Both the position numbers and the translations under genes were made by a program. Under the pieces are notes generated by a model. The model saw only the letters and a list, made by a program, of their open reading frames with translations, made no database searches and had not been told where the DNA came from. This document shows, piece after piece, positions 26,305-34,806 of a stretch of DNA of 64,000 nucleotides. How positions within the stretch are numbered: the stretch's first letter is position 1; the number at the start of each line of letters is the position of its first letter. Where the stretch lies: positions 1,240,001-1,304,000 of the forward strand of contig NZ_JAWMQR010000001.1 in assembly GCF_033283405.1 (NCBI RefSeq), in the 5' to 3' direction. The stretch is from Halioxenophilus sp033283405. Its GTDB lineage: Bacteria; Pseudomonadota; Gammaproteobacteria; Pseudomonadales; Cellvibrionaceae.

Positions 26305-26742
26305 TTGATCGACGGCTATACAATCAGCAGCAGCCCAGAGGCGATGGATCTATCGCTAATCCACAGTTATATATCACGCTCCTATTGGGCCAAGGGCATT
26401 GGGCAAGAGACCCTGGCGGTGGCCATTGCCAACTCCCTCAGCTTTGGTGTATTCCTACATTCCGGTGAGCAGGTAGGCTTTGCCCGTATGATTACCGACC
26501 GGGCCACCTTTGCCTATATGGCCGATGTTTTTATTTTGGAGGAGCACCGCGGTAAAGGGTTAAGCAAATGGTTGCTGCAGGTGATTATGGCTCACCCACA
26601 ACTGCAGGGGCTGCGCCGCCTGTTGCTGGCCACCCGGGATGCCCACGGCCTCTACGTTCAGTTTGGTTTTAAGGCACTGGCCAAACCTGAAACCTTTATG
26701 GAGGTTTTACACTCCGATATCTACAGTAAAAATCTGCTATAG
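26305..26742 (+). CDS. GNAT-family N-acetyltransferase
   Basis: The protein of about 145 residues has the acetyl-CoA binding motif A as VFILEEHRGKGLSKWLLQ, followed by LLLATRDAHGLYVQFGFKAL, typical of the RimI/ElaA-like GNAT fold. It probably acetylates a small molecule or protein N-terminus. Only TTG codons are available as start. TTG 26305 is chosen because AAGGA lies 8 nt upstream; TTG 26299 would leave only 2 nt. A strong inverted repeat follows the gene. Confidence 0.82.
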   Translation: MIDGYTISSSPEAMDLSLIHSYISRSYWAKGIGQETLAVAIANSLSFGVFLHSGEQVGFARMITDRATFAYMADVFILEEHRGKGLSKWLLQVIMAHPQLQGLRRLLLATRDAHGLYVQFGFKALAKPETFMEVLHSDIYSKNLL

Positions 26743-26766
26743 CACCCTCTTCCACAACCCCAACTA

Positions 26767-26801
26767 GCCAGGCACCTGCTTCAAAAAAACAGGTGCCTGG
26801 C
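26767..26801 (+). terminator. Perfect 12-bp hairpin after the acetyltransferase gene
   Basis: gccaggcacctg (26767-26778) pairs with caggtgcctggc (26790-26801) around an 11-nt loop rich in A. No U-tract follows on the plus strand. The position, 25 nt after the stop, suits a terminator or an mRNA 3'-end stabiliser. Confidence 0.55.
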
Positions 26802-27003
26802 CTGTCCAATTGAACCTATACTGCAAAATGTCCGTGGCGCGATATATAGCCTAGATGAATAACCCGGCCTGCATCAATTCAGCAAATATCTTTGGCAACA
26901 GGCTTTGTTCAGCGGTACGGTAAGCCCTATCAATAATAACGTTTCACGGTGTTAGATTTGCAGCAACTATTGGCTGCAACTCTCCAGTTTGGGGTGAAGA
27001 ATA

Positions 27004-27354
27004 ATGAAATACTTAGTGCTCGCATTTCTGTTACTGCTCAACTGTGGTTGCACCTCCCTTAAGCCGGTTGAGTTAACCCCCGAACAACTGCAGGAGAAGA
27101 TAGTCGCAGACGACCTCATCAAGCCAGGTGACAAAATCAAAGCGGTTACTGCCGATGGCGAGCGCCACACCTTTGTGGTCACCGCGATTGAGGATAACCA
27201 GGTGCTGGGCAAGGATGTGAGCATCCCCATTGATGAGATTATCGCTCTGGAGACGGTAAGTTTTAGCGGTGGTAAAACCTCCGCCCTGGTAGGTGGCACA
27301 CTGTTGTGGCTCTACATTATCTTGCTATCGATACCGGCCATTGTGGCGGTGTAG
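27004..27354 (+). CDS. Small lipoprotein with C-terminal membrane segment
   Basis: This 116-residue protein starts with a lipoprotein signal ending LLNCGC (lipobox Cys at 16). It is followed by a short beta-rich region (PGDKIKAVTADGERHTFVV) and ends with a hydrophobic helix (LLWLYIILLSIPAIVAV). The middle region recalls the small domains that set a threshold in envelope proteins, but no family was recognised with confidence. GTGAAG lies just upstream of ATG 27004. Likely an envelope protein of unknown role. Confidence 0.75.
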   Translation: MKYLVLAFLLLLNCGCTSLKPVELTPEQLQEKIVADDLIKPGDKIKAVTADGERHTFVVTAIEDNQVLGKDVSIPIDEIIALETVSFSGGKTSALVGGTLLWLYIILLSIPAIVAV

Positions 27355-27560
27355 CCATTACACGACCACCAATCCCGTCAACTCAGCTCCAGCTTAAAGC
27401 GTAATGCAGCGGCGATAATTGTGGGTAATCGCAACTCTTTGATTGCCCGCAATAATAAAGCGCCGCCATTTTTGTTAAGGTCCCAGTCCAGCTAAACGTT
27501 AACCTCAAGTAGCCCCATTACAACCACCCCCAGTCAGCACCACAAAGATGCTCAATCGAT

Positions 27561-27986
27561 ATGGATAACGAAATCTACTCCGCCCCCAAAGCTGATGTTG
27601 AGCTCGACGATAACTTCCAGGTACCCAACGAAGTACTTAAGAAGATTAAGAATGCCTGGGTTGCCGGTCTTATCTCTGCAGCAATAACCACCGTATTTAC
27701 CCTGGTTGCCCTGGCGGGCACCGATATTATGGGACTGAATGCATTTGCCTTTGTCGATGTGGGGCTGATTGTGATTTTTGCCTTCGGCATCTATAAAAGG
27801 AGCCGCACCTGCGCGATTTTAATGCTGCTCTTTTTTGTGCTGAACAAAATAATCATGTGGGTCGAGTTGAGCACGGCCAGCGGCATACCTTTGAGTCTGG
27901 TGTTTGTCTGGTTCTATAGCATGGGTATAGTCGGTACCTTCCAGTACCACAAACTTAAAAGGCGGCACAAAGCTAACTGTGCTTAG
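27561..27986 (+). CDS. Small integral membrane protein
   Basis: The 141-residue protein has a polar N-terminus (MDNEIYSAPKADVELDD), then about four hydrophobic helices and a basic C-terminal tail (KLKRRHKANC). The N-terminal pattern YSAPKAD occurs in bacterial membrane proteins of unknown function. No enzymatic motif was seen. The start at ATG 27561 lacks a good ribosome site. It is followed after 33 nt by the GFA gene in the same direction. Confidence 0.7.
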   Translation: MDNEIYSAPKADVELDDNFQVPNEVLKKIKNAWVAGLISAAITTVFTLVALAGTDIMGLNAFAFVDVGLIVIFAFGIYKRSRTCAILMLLFFVLNKIIMWVELSTASGIPLSLVFVWFYSMGIVGTFQYHKLKRRHKANCA

Positions 27987-28019
27987 CCAAACCGATAACC
28001 GTTAAACCCAGAGGTAAGC

Positions 28020-28427
28020 ATGACACTCACCGGTGAATGTTTTTGTGGCAGTATCCAGTACCAGATCAACGGCCGTGCTTACGATGCCCGCTCCTGCCAC
28101 TGTTCCCGCTGCCGCAAGGCGTTTAGTGCTCAGGCCTCCAGCTACGCATTGGTGAATAGCAGTGAATTCCAATGGCTGCGCGGCGAGGCGCTGCTCACCG
28201 TCTTTGAATCCCAGCCCGGTTTTGGCTGGCAATTCTGCAGCCGTTGCGGCTCTACCCTGTGCGGAACCCACAACGGCGAGGTGCACGGCATTACCCTCGG
28301 CTGCCTGAACAACGACCCGGAACTGGAAATAGGTTATCACCTCTACATCGGCTCCAAGGCCAGCTGGGAGAGGCTACCCAGCGGTGTAACCCTGTACGAA
28401 GCGGCGCCACCCGAGCAGCAGGCTTAG
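28020..28427 (+). CDS. GFA/CENP-V family zinc protein
   Basis: The 135-residue protein has the glutathione-dependent formaldehyde-activating (GFA, Mss4-like) fold: C7-x-C9 in GECFCGSIQY, C26-x-C28-x2-C31 in SCHCSRCRKAF, and a later CSRCG near residues 73-77. These cysteines bind structural and catalytic zinc. Many family members have no proven activity, so the formaldehyde role should not be assumed. AGAGG lies 5 nt before ATG 28020. Confidence 0.85.
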   Translation: MTLTGECFCGSIQYQINGRAYDARSCHCSRCRKAFSAQASSYALVNSSEFQWLRGEALLTVFESQPGFGWQFCSRCGSTLCGTHNGEVHGITLGCLNNDPELEIGYHLYIGSKASWERLPSGVTLYEAAPPEQQA

Positions 28428-28524
28428 GCTGGCCAGCGTGGTTACACTACCCTAATCTGCACGCGAATAACCACCTTGTCAGCCACATCCCGCTGGCAAT
28501 AATCAAGATATCACTGAGAAAGCC

Positions 28525-29250
28525 ATGAACGAGAACAGACAAAAAATCGCCCTCTTTATCGACGCCGATAACGCACCGGCCAGCAAGTTTGAAGATGTAC
28601 TCAGTGAGGTGGCGAAATACGGCGTGGTGACCATCCGCAAGGCCTATGGCAACTGGAAGTCGCCCACCCTGCGGCCGTGGGAGGAGCTGCTCCATGAATA
28701 TGCCATCCAACCGGTGCAGCAGTACGACTTAACCAAAGGTAAGAACGCCTCGGATATCGCGTTGGTGATTGATGCCATGGATGTGATGTACACCAAGGAT
28801 ATCGATGTAATGTGTTTTGTCTCTTCCGATTGCGACTTCACCCCCATGGTTACCCGGGCCCTGGCCGAGGGTAAGGTAGTGCTGGGCTTTGGCGAGCGCA
28901 AAGCGCCCATGCCCTTCGTTAACGCCTGTTCCAAATTTCTGTTTCTGGATCAGGCCGATTCGGTAGAGGAGAAGAGCGTTAGCAAACCGAAAAATATCAA
29001 ATCCGATACCAAGTTGATCGCCCTGCTACGCCAAGCCATTGAGGCCACCGAAGACGACGACGGCTGGGCCGATCTCGGTGCAGTGGGCTCCAACATCTCC
29101 AACCGCACCTCCTTCGACTGCCGCAACTACGGCTTTAAAAATCTGAGCAGCCTGTTTAAGGCCATCGACCTGTTTGAGCTGAAACGGGGCCAGGGAAAAT
29201 CCTACCTGGTGAAAGATAGCCGCAAAGGCAAGGCCAACCCTAGCCGTTAA
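28525..29250 (+). CDS. NYN-domain ribonuclease-like protein with C-terminal OST-HTH/LOTUS domain
   Basis: The 241-residue protein opens with a PIN-like NYN domain. The acidic metal site shows as FIDADNAP (D13, D15, N16), NASDIALVIDAMD and SSDCDFTPM. A C-terminal region (about 165-230) reads as an OST-HTH/LOTUS winged helix (LIALLRQAIEATEDDDGWADLG, then YGFKNLSSLF). Such proteins are predicted RNA-binding nucleases; bacterial members remain little studied. It is followed by an inverted repeat and then the J-domain protein. Confidence 0.85.
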   Translation: MNENRQKIALFIDADNAPASKFEDVLSEVAKYGVVTIRKAYGNWKSPTLRPWEELLHEYAIQPVQQYDLTKGKNASDIALVIDAMDVMYTKDIDVMCFVSSDCDFTPMVTRALAEGKVVLGFGERKAPMPFVNACSKFLFLDQADSVEEKSVSKPKNIKSDTKLIALLRQAIEATEDDDGWADLGAVGSNISNRTSFDCRNYGFKNLSSLFKAIDLFELKRGQGKSYLVKDSRKGKANPSR

Positions 29251-29290
29251 CCTCTCCGGCCTTCACACTCTGCCCTCATCACCCTCTACC

Positions 29291-29320
29291 CTTCCCCCTG
29301 GCAATGAGCCCAGGGGGAAG
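29291..29320 (+). terminator. Perfect 11-bp hairpin after the NYN gene
   Basis: cttccccctgg (29291-29301) pairs with ccagggggaag (29310-29320), 41 nt after the NYN stop codon. No U-tract follows, so it may be a Rho-independent-like element of low efficiency or an mRNA stabiliser. Confidence 0.45.
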
Positions 29321-29402
29321 CCAGCGCCCAGTACGCTTGGTATATATCTTGCCGAACCATACCGAAAACGGGCATTGGCTAACCTAGTGACAGAGAGCGA
29401 AT

Positions 29403-29939
29403 ATGCACAACAACCCACAGTTTGCGGAGAACGAACAGTGGCTGATCTGGAACCCCTCCCTGGGTGTTTTGGTACGCTCTACCCTGGGTGAAGTGGAAGA
29501 GGGCCCCAACGGCCGCCGCGCCTGGCTGGAGGAGCCCTACGATATGGTGGGCCCGTTCGACCTGGATGAGCTGATCAATAGTGGCCGTATCCACTTCGCC
29601 GACTGCATGGTGATGTCTGCCGAGCGTTGGCATAACGACCAGGTGGAGCTGCGTCGGGAATCCTACAAATTGCGTCGCGAAGCCCAGGAGCGGTTGAATG
29701 AGCGACAAGCCAAGTTCAACCAGCGGCGCGGGCAGCAGAGCACCAACTGGTCGCACAAGGCCAACGAGGGCCGCCACCGCAAGCTGCTTAATCTGCCCGC
29801 CGAAGGCGAGTTGAAAGCCAAGCAGATTAAAGCCGCCTTCCGTCGTCTGGCACAAAAGGCCCACCCGGACCAGGGCGGCGACCACGAACAGTTTGTACAA
29901 ATCACCCAAGCCCGCGATGCGCTGTTGGCAATTGTTTAA
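29403..29939 (+). CDS. Protein with C-terminal J-domain
   Basis: The 178-residue protein has an N-terminal GYF_2-like region of about 80 residues (DMVGPFDLDELINSGRI), a charged helical linker rich in Arg and Glu, and a C-terminal J-domain with IKAAFRRLAQKAHPDQGGD; the HPD triad begins at about 154. J-domains stimulate DnaK ATPase, so it is probably a co-chaperone for a specific client. The ribosome site is GAGAGCG upstream of ATG 29403. Confidence 0.8.
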   Translation: MHNNPQFAENEQWLIWNPSLGVLVRSTLGEVEEGPNGRRAWLEEPYDMVGPFDLDELINSGRIHFADCMVMSAERWHNDQVELRRESYKLRREAQERLNERQAKFNQRRGQQSTNWSHKANEGRHRKLLNLPAEGELKAKQIKAAFRRLAQKAHPDQGGDHEQFVQITQARDALLAIV

Positions 29940-30294
29940 CAACCGTCAAGCTGGCTAACGGTTTATTCAGCCAACCACAATCAGTGGCGGCACATTATTT
30001 GGCTTTGGTGATAATTCAGTAACTTAGCACCCCTCTACCCATGGACGAGTCAACTAATGAGTCAGCGGTTCAACTGACTTTTTATTATCAATAAAATATT
30101 AAGCGCTACGGGCTACTAAGCCGCTGCAATAATCAAGTTGCCTTAACCCGTAAAAGTTTTACCGCCAATAAACACATAGCCCGAAATAAGGTCGCACACT
30201 TTCACTCCGCCACCAACCGCCCATAGCCATTACCCAACCACTATTTAGCCGCCCAAATCAAAACCGCTGACCATTTGCAGCAATTAACCATTCC
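29940..30294. other. Intergenic region with a weak terminator
   Basis: About 355 bp without a gene. It has a 6-bp hairpin followed by a T-rich run (30060-30084). The remainder is AT-rich and holds no recognised element beyond what is needed for a promoter of the next gene. Confidence 0.4.
30060..30084 (+). terminator. Weak Rho-independent terminator
   Basis: agtcag (30060-30065) pairs with ctgact (30074-30079) around an 8-nt loop and is followed directly by a T-rich tail. It lies about 120 nt after the J-domain gene, so it could end that transcript. Confidence 0.4.
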
Positions 30295-30690
30295 ATGCTA
30301 AAAACGCTCTACTTTCGGGTGTATAAAAGTTACAGGGCTATGGTTACCAGCAGGACGCTAAAACAATTTCTACTCTATGCCACCATCGCGGCCGCCATTT
30401 TCGAGCTGATTAAAATCACCCTGCTGCCGCAGGCAGGTTGGGCATTTGAAGGGGTATGGGGGTCGCTGGTGTTCTTAATAATCTGGCACTGGTTCTATCT
30501 CGATGCTCGCGACCGCCATTATCACCGGCCGCTTAACTTTGGCTTGGCGCCCTCCACCTTTTGGCCACTGTACGCACCCTACTACCTGTTCCACACCCGT
30601 GGCTGGCGAGGAGTTTGGATCACATTGGTATTGCTGATGATGATCGTACTGCCATCCTTTATGCGCGAAGTTGCCATTGCACTGCTGTAG
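30295..30690 (+). CDS. Small membrane protein
   Basis: The 131-residue protein has about three hydrophobic segments (FLLYATIAAAIFELIKITLL, VWGSLVFLIIWHWFYL and VWITLVLLMMIVLPSFM). A His/Arg/Tyr-rich loop (DARDRHYHRP) lies between the second and third. No family was recognised. The start at ATG 30295 has no strong ribosome site. Probably an inner-membrane protein of unknown role. Confidence 0.65.
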   Translation: MLKTLYFRVYKSYRAMVTSRTLKQFLLYATIAAAIFELIKITLLPQAGWAFEGVWGSLVFLIIWHWFYLDARDRHYHRPLNFGLAPSTFWPLYAPYYLFHTRGWRGVWITLVLLMMIVLPSFMREVAIALL

Positions 30691-30771
30691 TTTTTGCCAG
30701 AAATTTAATAAAACGATTTATAAAGTGGTTTATAACCGCACTCTAACATCCATCGCTCTGTAGAGAACGTT

Positions 30772-31314
30772 ATGCAAACCTACACAGAGATCCTTGATTT
30801 CTGGTTTACCACACTCACCCCCAAACAGTGGTGGACCGTGGATCCAGAATTGGATAAACAACTGAGTGAACGTTTTGGGCCGCTGGTGCAACAGGCCAGC
30901 GCCGGGGAACTGTTTGGCTGGCGCGCCACTACCCGGGGCCGCCTGGCGGAGATCATTGTTCTGGACCAGTTCTCGCGCAATATTTTTCGCAACACGCCTG
31001 CTGCCTTCACCCAGGACAACTGCGCGCTGATACTCACCCAGGAGGCAGTCACAGCCGGTGCTTTAACAGAACTACAGGTCGATGAGCGTGCTTTTTTGTT
31101 AATGCCCTATATGCACAGCGAGTCGCGTTTCATTCACCAACAGGCAGAAATTCTATTTCGCGAACACACTCCCAAAAACAATTACGACTTTGAGTTGCGC
31201 CACAAAGCAATTATCGATCGTTTTGGCCGATACCCGCATCGCAATAGAATTCTGGGCCGGGAATCCACCGCCGAGGAGCTGGCCTTTCTGCAAGAGCCGG
31301 GCTCAGGTTTTTGA
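30772..31314 (+). CDS. DUF924 family protein
   Basis: The 180-residue helical protein shows the DUF924 hallmarks: ILDFWF at the N-terminus, LAEIIVLDQFSRNIFRNTPAAF, LLMPYMHSES and the C-terminal IDRFGRYPHRNRILGRESTAEE. The family has a TPR-like fold and no settled function. GAGAA lies upstream of ATG 30772. It is followed by a region holding a decayed transporter gene. Confidence 0.88.
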   Translation: MQTYTEILDFWFTTLTPKQWWTVDPELDKQLSERFGPLVQQASAGELFGWRATTRGRLAEIIVLDQFSRNIFRNTPAAFTQDNCALILTQEAVTAGALTELQVDERAFLLMPYMHSESRFIHQQAEILFREHTPKNNYDFELRHKAIIDRFGRYPHRNRILGRESTAEELAFLQEPGSGF

Positions 31315-31432
31315 AAAGCAACAACTCCCGCACTAAAAACCCATCGGCCACTTTAAGAAGCGCTTGCCCCAAAGTACCGCTAGATTGGTTCACGTTCCTG
31401 GGCGCAACACACTTGAAGACTCGCAGATAATA

Positions 31433-31803
31433 ATGCCCCATGAAGCCGCTAAACCTTACCCATTTCACAGCTGGAAAATTGTCTTTCTCGCCACCTGCAG
31501 CCAATGGGGTTCGGTTAGGTTTACCATCTACTTGATTGGTCTTTAACTGGAGTCGATTGCCAAGGCGATATTGGCCACACCGGGGCGGTTAGGTTGGTAC
31601 TGGTCGATATTTTTGTTAATGGCGTCAGGCAGAGGGCCGAGGATTAACCATTGGGTAGTTATATTTATCAGGCACAAGGCAGCTATCAGCGGGTTTTTTC
31701 TCTGCTGGTAGTATTGCTGGTCGGTATTGTCGTTTCTCTGTTGTTGTACGGCCGAGGTGGCGGCCAGGCAAAACCGGAGTTGAGCCCAAGCGCCAGCGGT
31801 TGA
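31433..31803 (+). pseudogene. Remnant of an MFS transporter (fused N- and C-terminal fragments)
   Basis: From ATG 31433 the frame encodes an MFS-like start (SWKIVFLATCSQWGSVRF), meets TAA at 31544-31546, then continues in the same frame with ESIAKAILATPGRLGW and WSIFLLMASG, which resemble the TM1-TM2 region. From about 31651 a different frame encodes a typical MFS last-helix end (YIYQAQGSYQRVFSLL, then a hydrophobic stretch) and stops at 31801-31803. Most of the gene between these pieces is missing. The likely history is a large internal deletion plus a nonsense mutation. It lies directly before the MarR gene, which may once have controlled it. Confidence 0.6.
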
Positions 31804-31978
31804 TCAAACGGACAACGCACAGGCCTCCTCAACCCGTCCGATTAGCCTACACACCACACCCCGCCGCCTATGGGTAGGAAGTTCGCCACCATTCGTGGTA
31901 CCCTCATCGCCGCCCAACCATGCCCCATACCAGCCACGGAGGCATTCCAGTAGTAGAGAGTCAGGTTGTTTGCGAGAT

Positions 31979-32437
31979 ATGAGTGAAAGAAAATATACCA
32001 ACGAAATGCTCGAATTAACGGCGGCCATTGTGAAAATTCGGGGAGTTCTACGTGAACTCTACGCCCCGGCCAGTACCTCCGTCGGACTAACCACAGTAGA
32101 AGCCACCGTACTAGGCGCGGTGGTGCACGGCCGCGAAGCCATGACCGTATCGCAAATCGGCCGCCTGTTGGGTCACCCCCGGCAAGCGGTGCAACGGGCC
32201 GCGCTCAATTTAAAAGAGCATGGCTACATTGACTTTATCCATAACCCCAACCACAAGCGTGCCGCGCTGATGGTAGTCACCGATACAGGCCGGGAGTTAA
32301 ACCAGGCCAACCAGGCCGAAGCCAATGCCATCTCTGAGAAGCTGTTTGAAGCGGTGGATAAGAGCCGCTGCCAGAAAATCGCTGCCCAGTTGCGTGCCCT
32401 CACCGATGAGTTGGTCAACGCCAAAAACATCATCTGA
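31979..32437 (+). CDS. MarR-family transcriptional regulator
   Basis: The protein of about 152 residues has the winged-helix layout of MarR: a helical dimer segment, GLTTVEATVLGAVV, then TVSQIGRLLGHPRQAVQRAALNLKEHGYI as the recognition helix region, and the wing HNPNHKRAALMVVTDTG. ATG 31979 fits the family length; the frame extends upstream but without a ribosome site. MarR proteins often control adjacent transporters, and the transporter remnant just upstream fits such a past pairing. The present target is unknown. Confidence 0.88.
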   Translation: MSERKYTNEMLELTAAIVKIRGVLRELYAPASTSVGLTTVEATVLGAVVHGREAMTVSQIGRLLGHPRQAVQRAALNLKEHGYIDFIHNPNHKRAALMVVTDTGRELNQANQAEANAISEKLFEAVDKSRCQKIAAQLRALTDELVNAKNII

Positions 32438-32496
32438 TCAAAGGCGCCAATAGCACAACCGGCACGTCTCACAACCACTTATTGGGAAGCTGTACG

Positions 32497-33003
32497 ATGA
32501 CCGACGCGGTAACGGCTGTAGTCACCCTGGCCGAACTACCTTTGGAGCCCTTTGCTGAGGGCGAGCGCTTCGCCTGTGCCGACGCCGGCCTTAGCGAGCG
32601 ACTTGGCCTTAGCCAATTGGGCGCCGCCTACTGCGAGGTCCCACCCGGCAAATCGGCCTGCCCGTTTCACGTGCACCATGTGGAAGATGAACTGTTTATT
32701 ATCTTATCGGGCAGCGGCCGCTATCGCTTTGGCGAGCAGAGTTTTGACGTTAAGGCCGGGGATGTTCTTGGCGCCCCGCACGGCGGTGCTGACTATGCCC
32801 ATCAATTAATTAACACCGGCAGCGAACCCCTCAAATATATGGCCATCTCCAGCCGCTCCGAGACCGAAGTGTGCGAGTACCCCGATTCCGGTAAATTTCT
32901 GGTGGCCAGCCGCCGCTCGCTGGGGCGGCTCAACAGCTTTCGTTTTATAGGCCGGCAGGAGTCGAACTGTGATTACTGGGATGGCGAAACCACCCCAAAA
33001 TAG
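32497..33003 (+). CDS. Cupin-domain protein
   Basis: The protein of about 168 residues has a single beta-barrel cupin. Motif 1 reads PFHVHHVEDELFIILSGSG, with the metal histidines and Glu, and motif 2 is GDVLGAPHGGADYAHQLIN. The C-terminal SSRSETEVCEYPDSGKF segment is common in uncharacterised bacterial cupins. ATG 32497 is favoured, with GGAAG upstream, over the TTG at 32482. It is 12 nt before the protease-like gene and 59 nt after the MarR gene, so the three may be co-transcribed. No reaction can be assigned. Confidence 0.85.
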   Translation: MTDAVTAVVTLAELPLEPFAEGERFACADAGLSERLGLSQLGAAYCEVPPGKSACPFHVHHVEDELFIILSGSGRYRFGEQSFDVKAGDVLGAPHGGADYAHQLINTGSEPLKYMAISSRSETEVCEYPDSGKFLVASRRSLGRLNSFRFIGRQESNCDYWDGETTPK

Positions 33004-33015
33004 CGGTTAACCCAC

Positions 33016-33759
33016 ATGGTTACAGAGTGCCCCAAGTGCCACTACCAACGGCAGGCGAGTGACCGCCACCTACACCCGGAAATTTGCCCAGGTTGTGGCA
33101 TTGCCTATAACAAGTGGCAGGCGCGCGCACCCGCAGTCGACCAACCTCAACCCGGTGACAGCAATGTCACTCCTGAAGAAGCCGGCCACTCCTGGCGCTC
33201 TGCATTTTTCACAACGCCCGATAAAGTCGACCCGGCACGCTTCACTGGCCGGATTTTTCTGCTGGTGATCTTCACCATTTGGAGTGGCTTTTTCATTATG
33301 CACGGTATCAGTTGGACGGATATTGGCGGCTCGTTTATGCACAACATCAATCTGCCCTTTCATGAATTTGGCCATCTATTGTTTGCATTTTTTGGCCGTT
33401 TTATGGCTATTTTAGGTGGCAGCCTGTTTCAGGTGCTGCTGCCACTGGGGTTGATGTTTGCCTTTGTGGTGCAACGTCGGGATCCCTTTGCTGGCGCCAT
33501 TATGCTGTGGTGGTGCGGCCAGAATTTTATCGATATCTCGCCCTACATTAACGACGCCCCCTACCGCGCCATTCCGCTGATTGGCGGTATGAGCGAGAGC
33601 GCCCACGACTGGGGTAACCTGTTAACCCTAACCAACCGCCTGGAAAGCGCTCACAGCCTGGCACGCTTCAGTTTTACGCTGGGCAGCCTGGTGATGATTT
33701 TGGCCATCGGTTGGGGGAGTTATCTGCTCTATCGTCAAAGCCAACGGCTGGCCCACTAA
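33016..33759 (+). CDS. M50-like membrane metalloprotease with N-terminal zinc ribbon
   Basis: The 247-residue protein starts with a zinc ribbon (CPKC at 5-8 and CPGC near 24-27), followed by a Pro-rich linker and a membrane region. A zinc-protease motif HEFGH (H116, E117, H120) sits at the start of a hydrophobic helix, as in site-2 proteases. A GQNFIDISPYINDA segment could supply the third ligand (Asp). It may cut within membranes or be an inactive relative. The combination with a zinc ribbon is unusual. It follows the cupin gene by 12 nt. Confidence 0.7.
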   Translation: MVTECPKCHYQRQASDRHLHPEICPGCGIAYNKWQARAPAVDQPQPGDSNVTPEEAGHSWRSAFFTTPDKVDPARFTGRIFLLVIFTIWSGFFIMHGISWTDIGGSFMHNINLPFHEFGHLLFAFFGRFMAILGGSLFQVLLPLGLMFAFVVQRRDPFAGAIMLWWCGQNFIDISPYINDAPYRAIPLIGGMSESAHDWGNLLTLTNRLESAHSLARFSFTLGSLVMILAIGWGSYLLYRQSQRLAH

Positions 33760-33816
33760 AAAAGCCCGGAAAAGATAGCCGGCTGCCACGAGACAACAGG
33801 TAACATCGGACATACC

Positions 33817-34149
33817 ATGAGTGACCAGCAACCAATGAGCATCGCCCAGACGCCCACACCGCCCTACTACGCGGTAATTTTTACCTCGCTCACCCGCGAT
33901 GACCTGACCGGCTACGCCGAAACAGCCGCCCGCATGGTTGAGCTGGCCCAGCAACAGGAGGGTTTTCTGGGCGTGGAGAGTGCCCGTGAGGGGCTGGGGA
34001 TTACCGTCTCCTACTGGCGCGACCTGGGGTCGATTAGTGCCTGGCGCCAGCAGGCGGAACACCTGCAGGCACAAGCCCAGGGCAAAGCGCGCTGGTACTC
34101 GGCCTACACCACCCGCATCGCCAGGGTGGAGCGCGACTACCAACGGTAA
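33817..34149 (+). CDS. Antibiotic-biosynthesis-monooxygenase-like (ABM) protein
   Basis: The 110-residue protein has the dimeric alpha/beta-barrel (ferredoxin-like) fold of ABM proteins: YYAVIFTSLT, then AARMVELAQQQEGFLGVESA and ITVSYWRDLGSISAWRQQAEH. Such proteins include small monooxygenases and heme-degrading enzymes, but most have no known role. It belongs to the plus-strand run of small genes and precedes PaiB by 47 nt. Confidence 0.82.
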   Translation: MSDQQPMSIAQTPTPPYYAVIFTSLTRDDLTGYAETAARMVELAQQQEGFLGVESAREGLGITVSYWRDLGSISAWRQQAEHLQAQAQGKARWYSAYTTRIARVERDYQR

Positions 34150-34196
34150 CAGGCATTAAAAACTTCTACCGCCCCTGAACTGTAGAGAGCAAACCC

Positions 34197-34790
34197 TTGT
34201 ATATTCCCAGCCACTTTCACATCGGCGAACAAGAGACCATTGTCGATTTTATTGCCGCCAACGGTTTTGGCGAACTGATCAGCCAGGTGGATGGCCGTCC
34301 CTTTGCCACCCCCATGCCCTTTCTGTTGAGCGACGACCAACAGACCCTGCTTGGCCATCTGGCCATTCAAAACCCACAGGCCGAACAGTTGGCAGAGAGC
34401 GAGCAGGAGGTATTGGTTACCCTCTCCGGCCCCCACGCGTATATCTCGCCCACCTGGTACACGACACCCGGCGTACCCACCTGGAACTACCAAACCGTGC
34501 ATATCTACGGCCGCTGCCAAACCTTTAACGATGCCGCTCGCCTGCAACGTGTGGTGGCTAAACTCAGCCAGCAATACGAGAGCGCACTACCCGAGCCCTG
34601 GCAGGCCGACTACAACCCGGCCATGTTGCGCGCCATCGTTGGTATTGAAATTAAAATCACCGAATGGCAGTGCAAATTTAAACTGAGCCAGAATCGTTCG
34701 CTGGCAGATAGGACCCTGGTGGCAGATAAGCTGTCAGAAGCCGGCAATACGGCGCTGGCGATGGCAATGCGCGAACAGGTCAAACCATAG
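34197..34790 (+). CDS. paiB: PaiB-like FMN-binding protein
   Basis: The 197-residue protein matches the PaiB family: YIPSHFHIGEQETIVDFIAANGFG at the N-terminus, ATPMPFLL, and PTWYTTPGVPTWNYQTVHIYG in the split-barrel flavin site, then VGIEIKITEWQCKFKLSQNR. PaiB of Bacillus affects degradative enzymes and sporulation; proteobacterial homologues are thought to bind FMN or heme. The start is TTG 34197, the only suitable codon, with AGAGAGC upstream. It lies upstream of an HD-domain gene. Confidence 0.88.
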   Translation: MYIPSHFHIGEQETIVDFIAANGFGELISQVDGRPFATPMPFLLSDDQQTLLGHLAIQNPQAEQLAESEQEVLVTLSGPHAYISPTWYTTPGVPTWNYQTVHIYGRCQTFNDAARLQRVVAKLSQQYESALPEPWQADYNPAMLRAIVGIEIKITEWQCKFKLSQNRSLADRTLVADKLSEAGNTALAMAMREQVKP

Positions 34791-34806
34791 ACGCTGGAGG
34801 AAAAAC

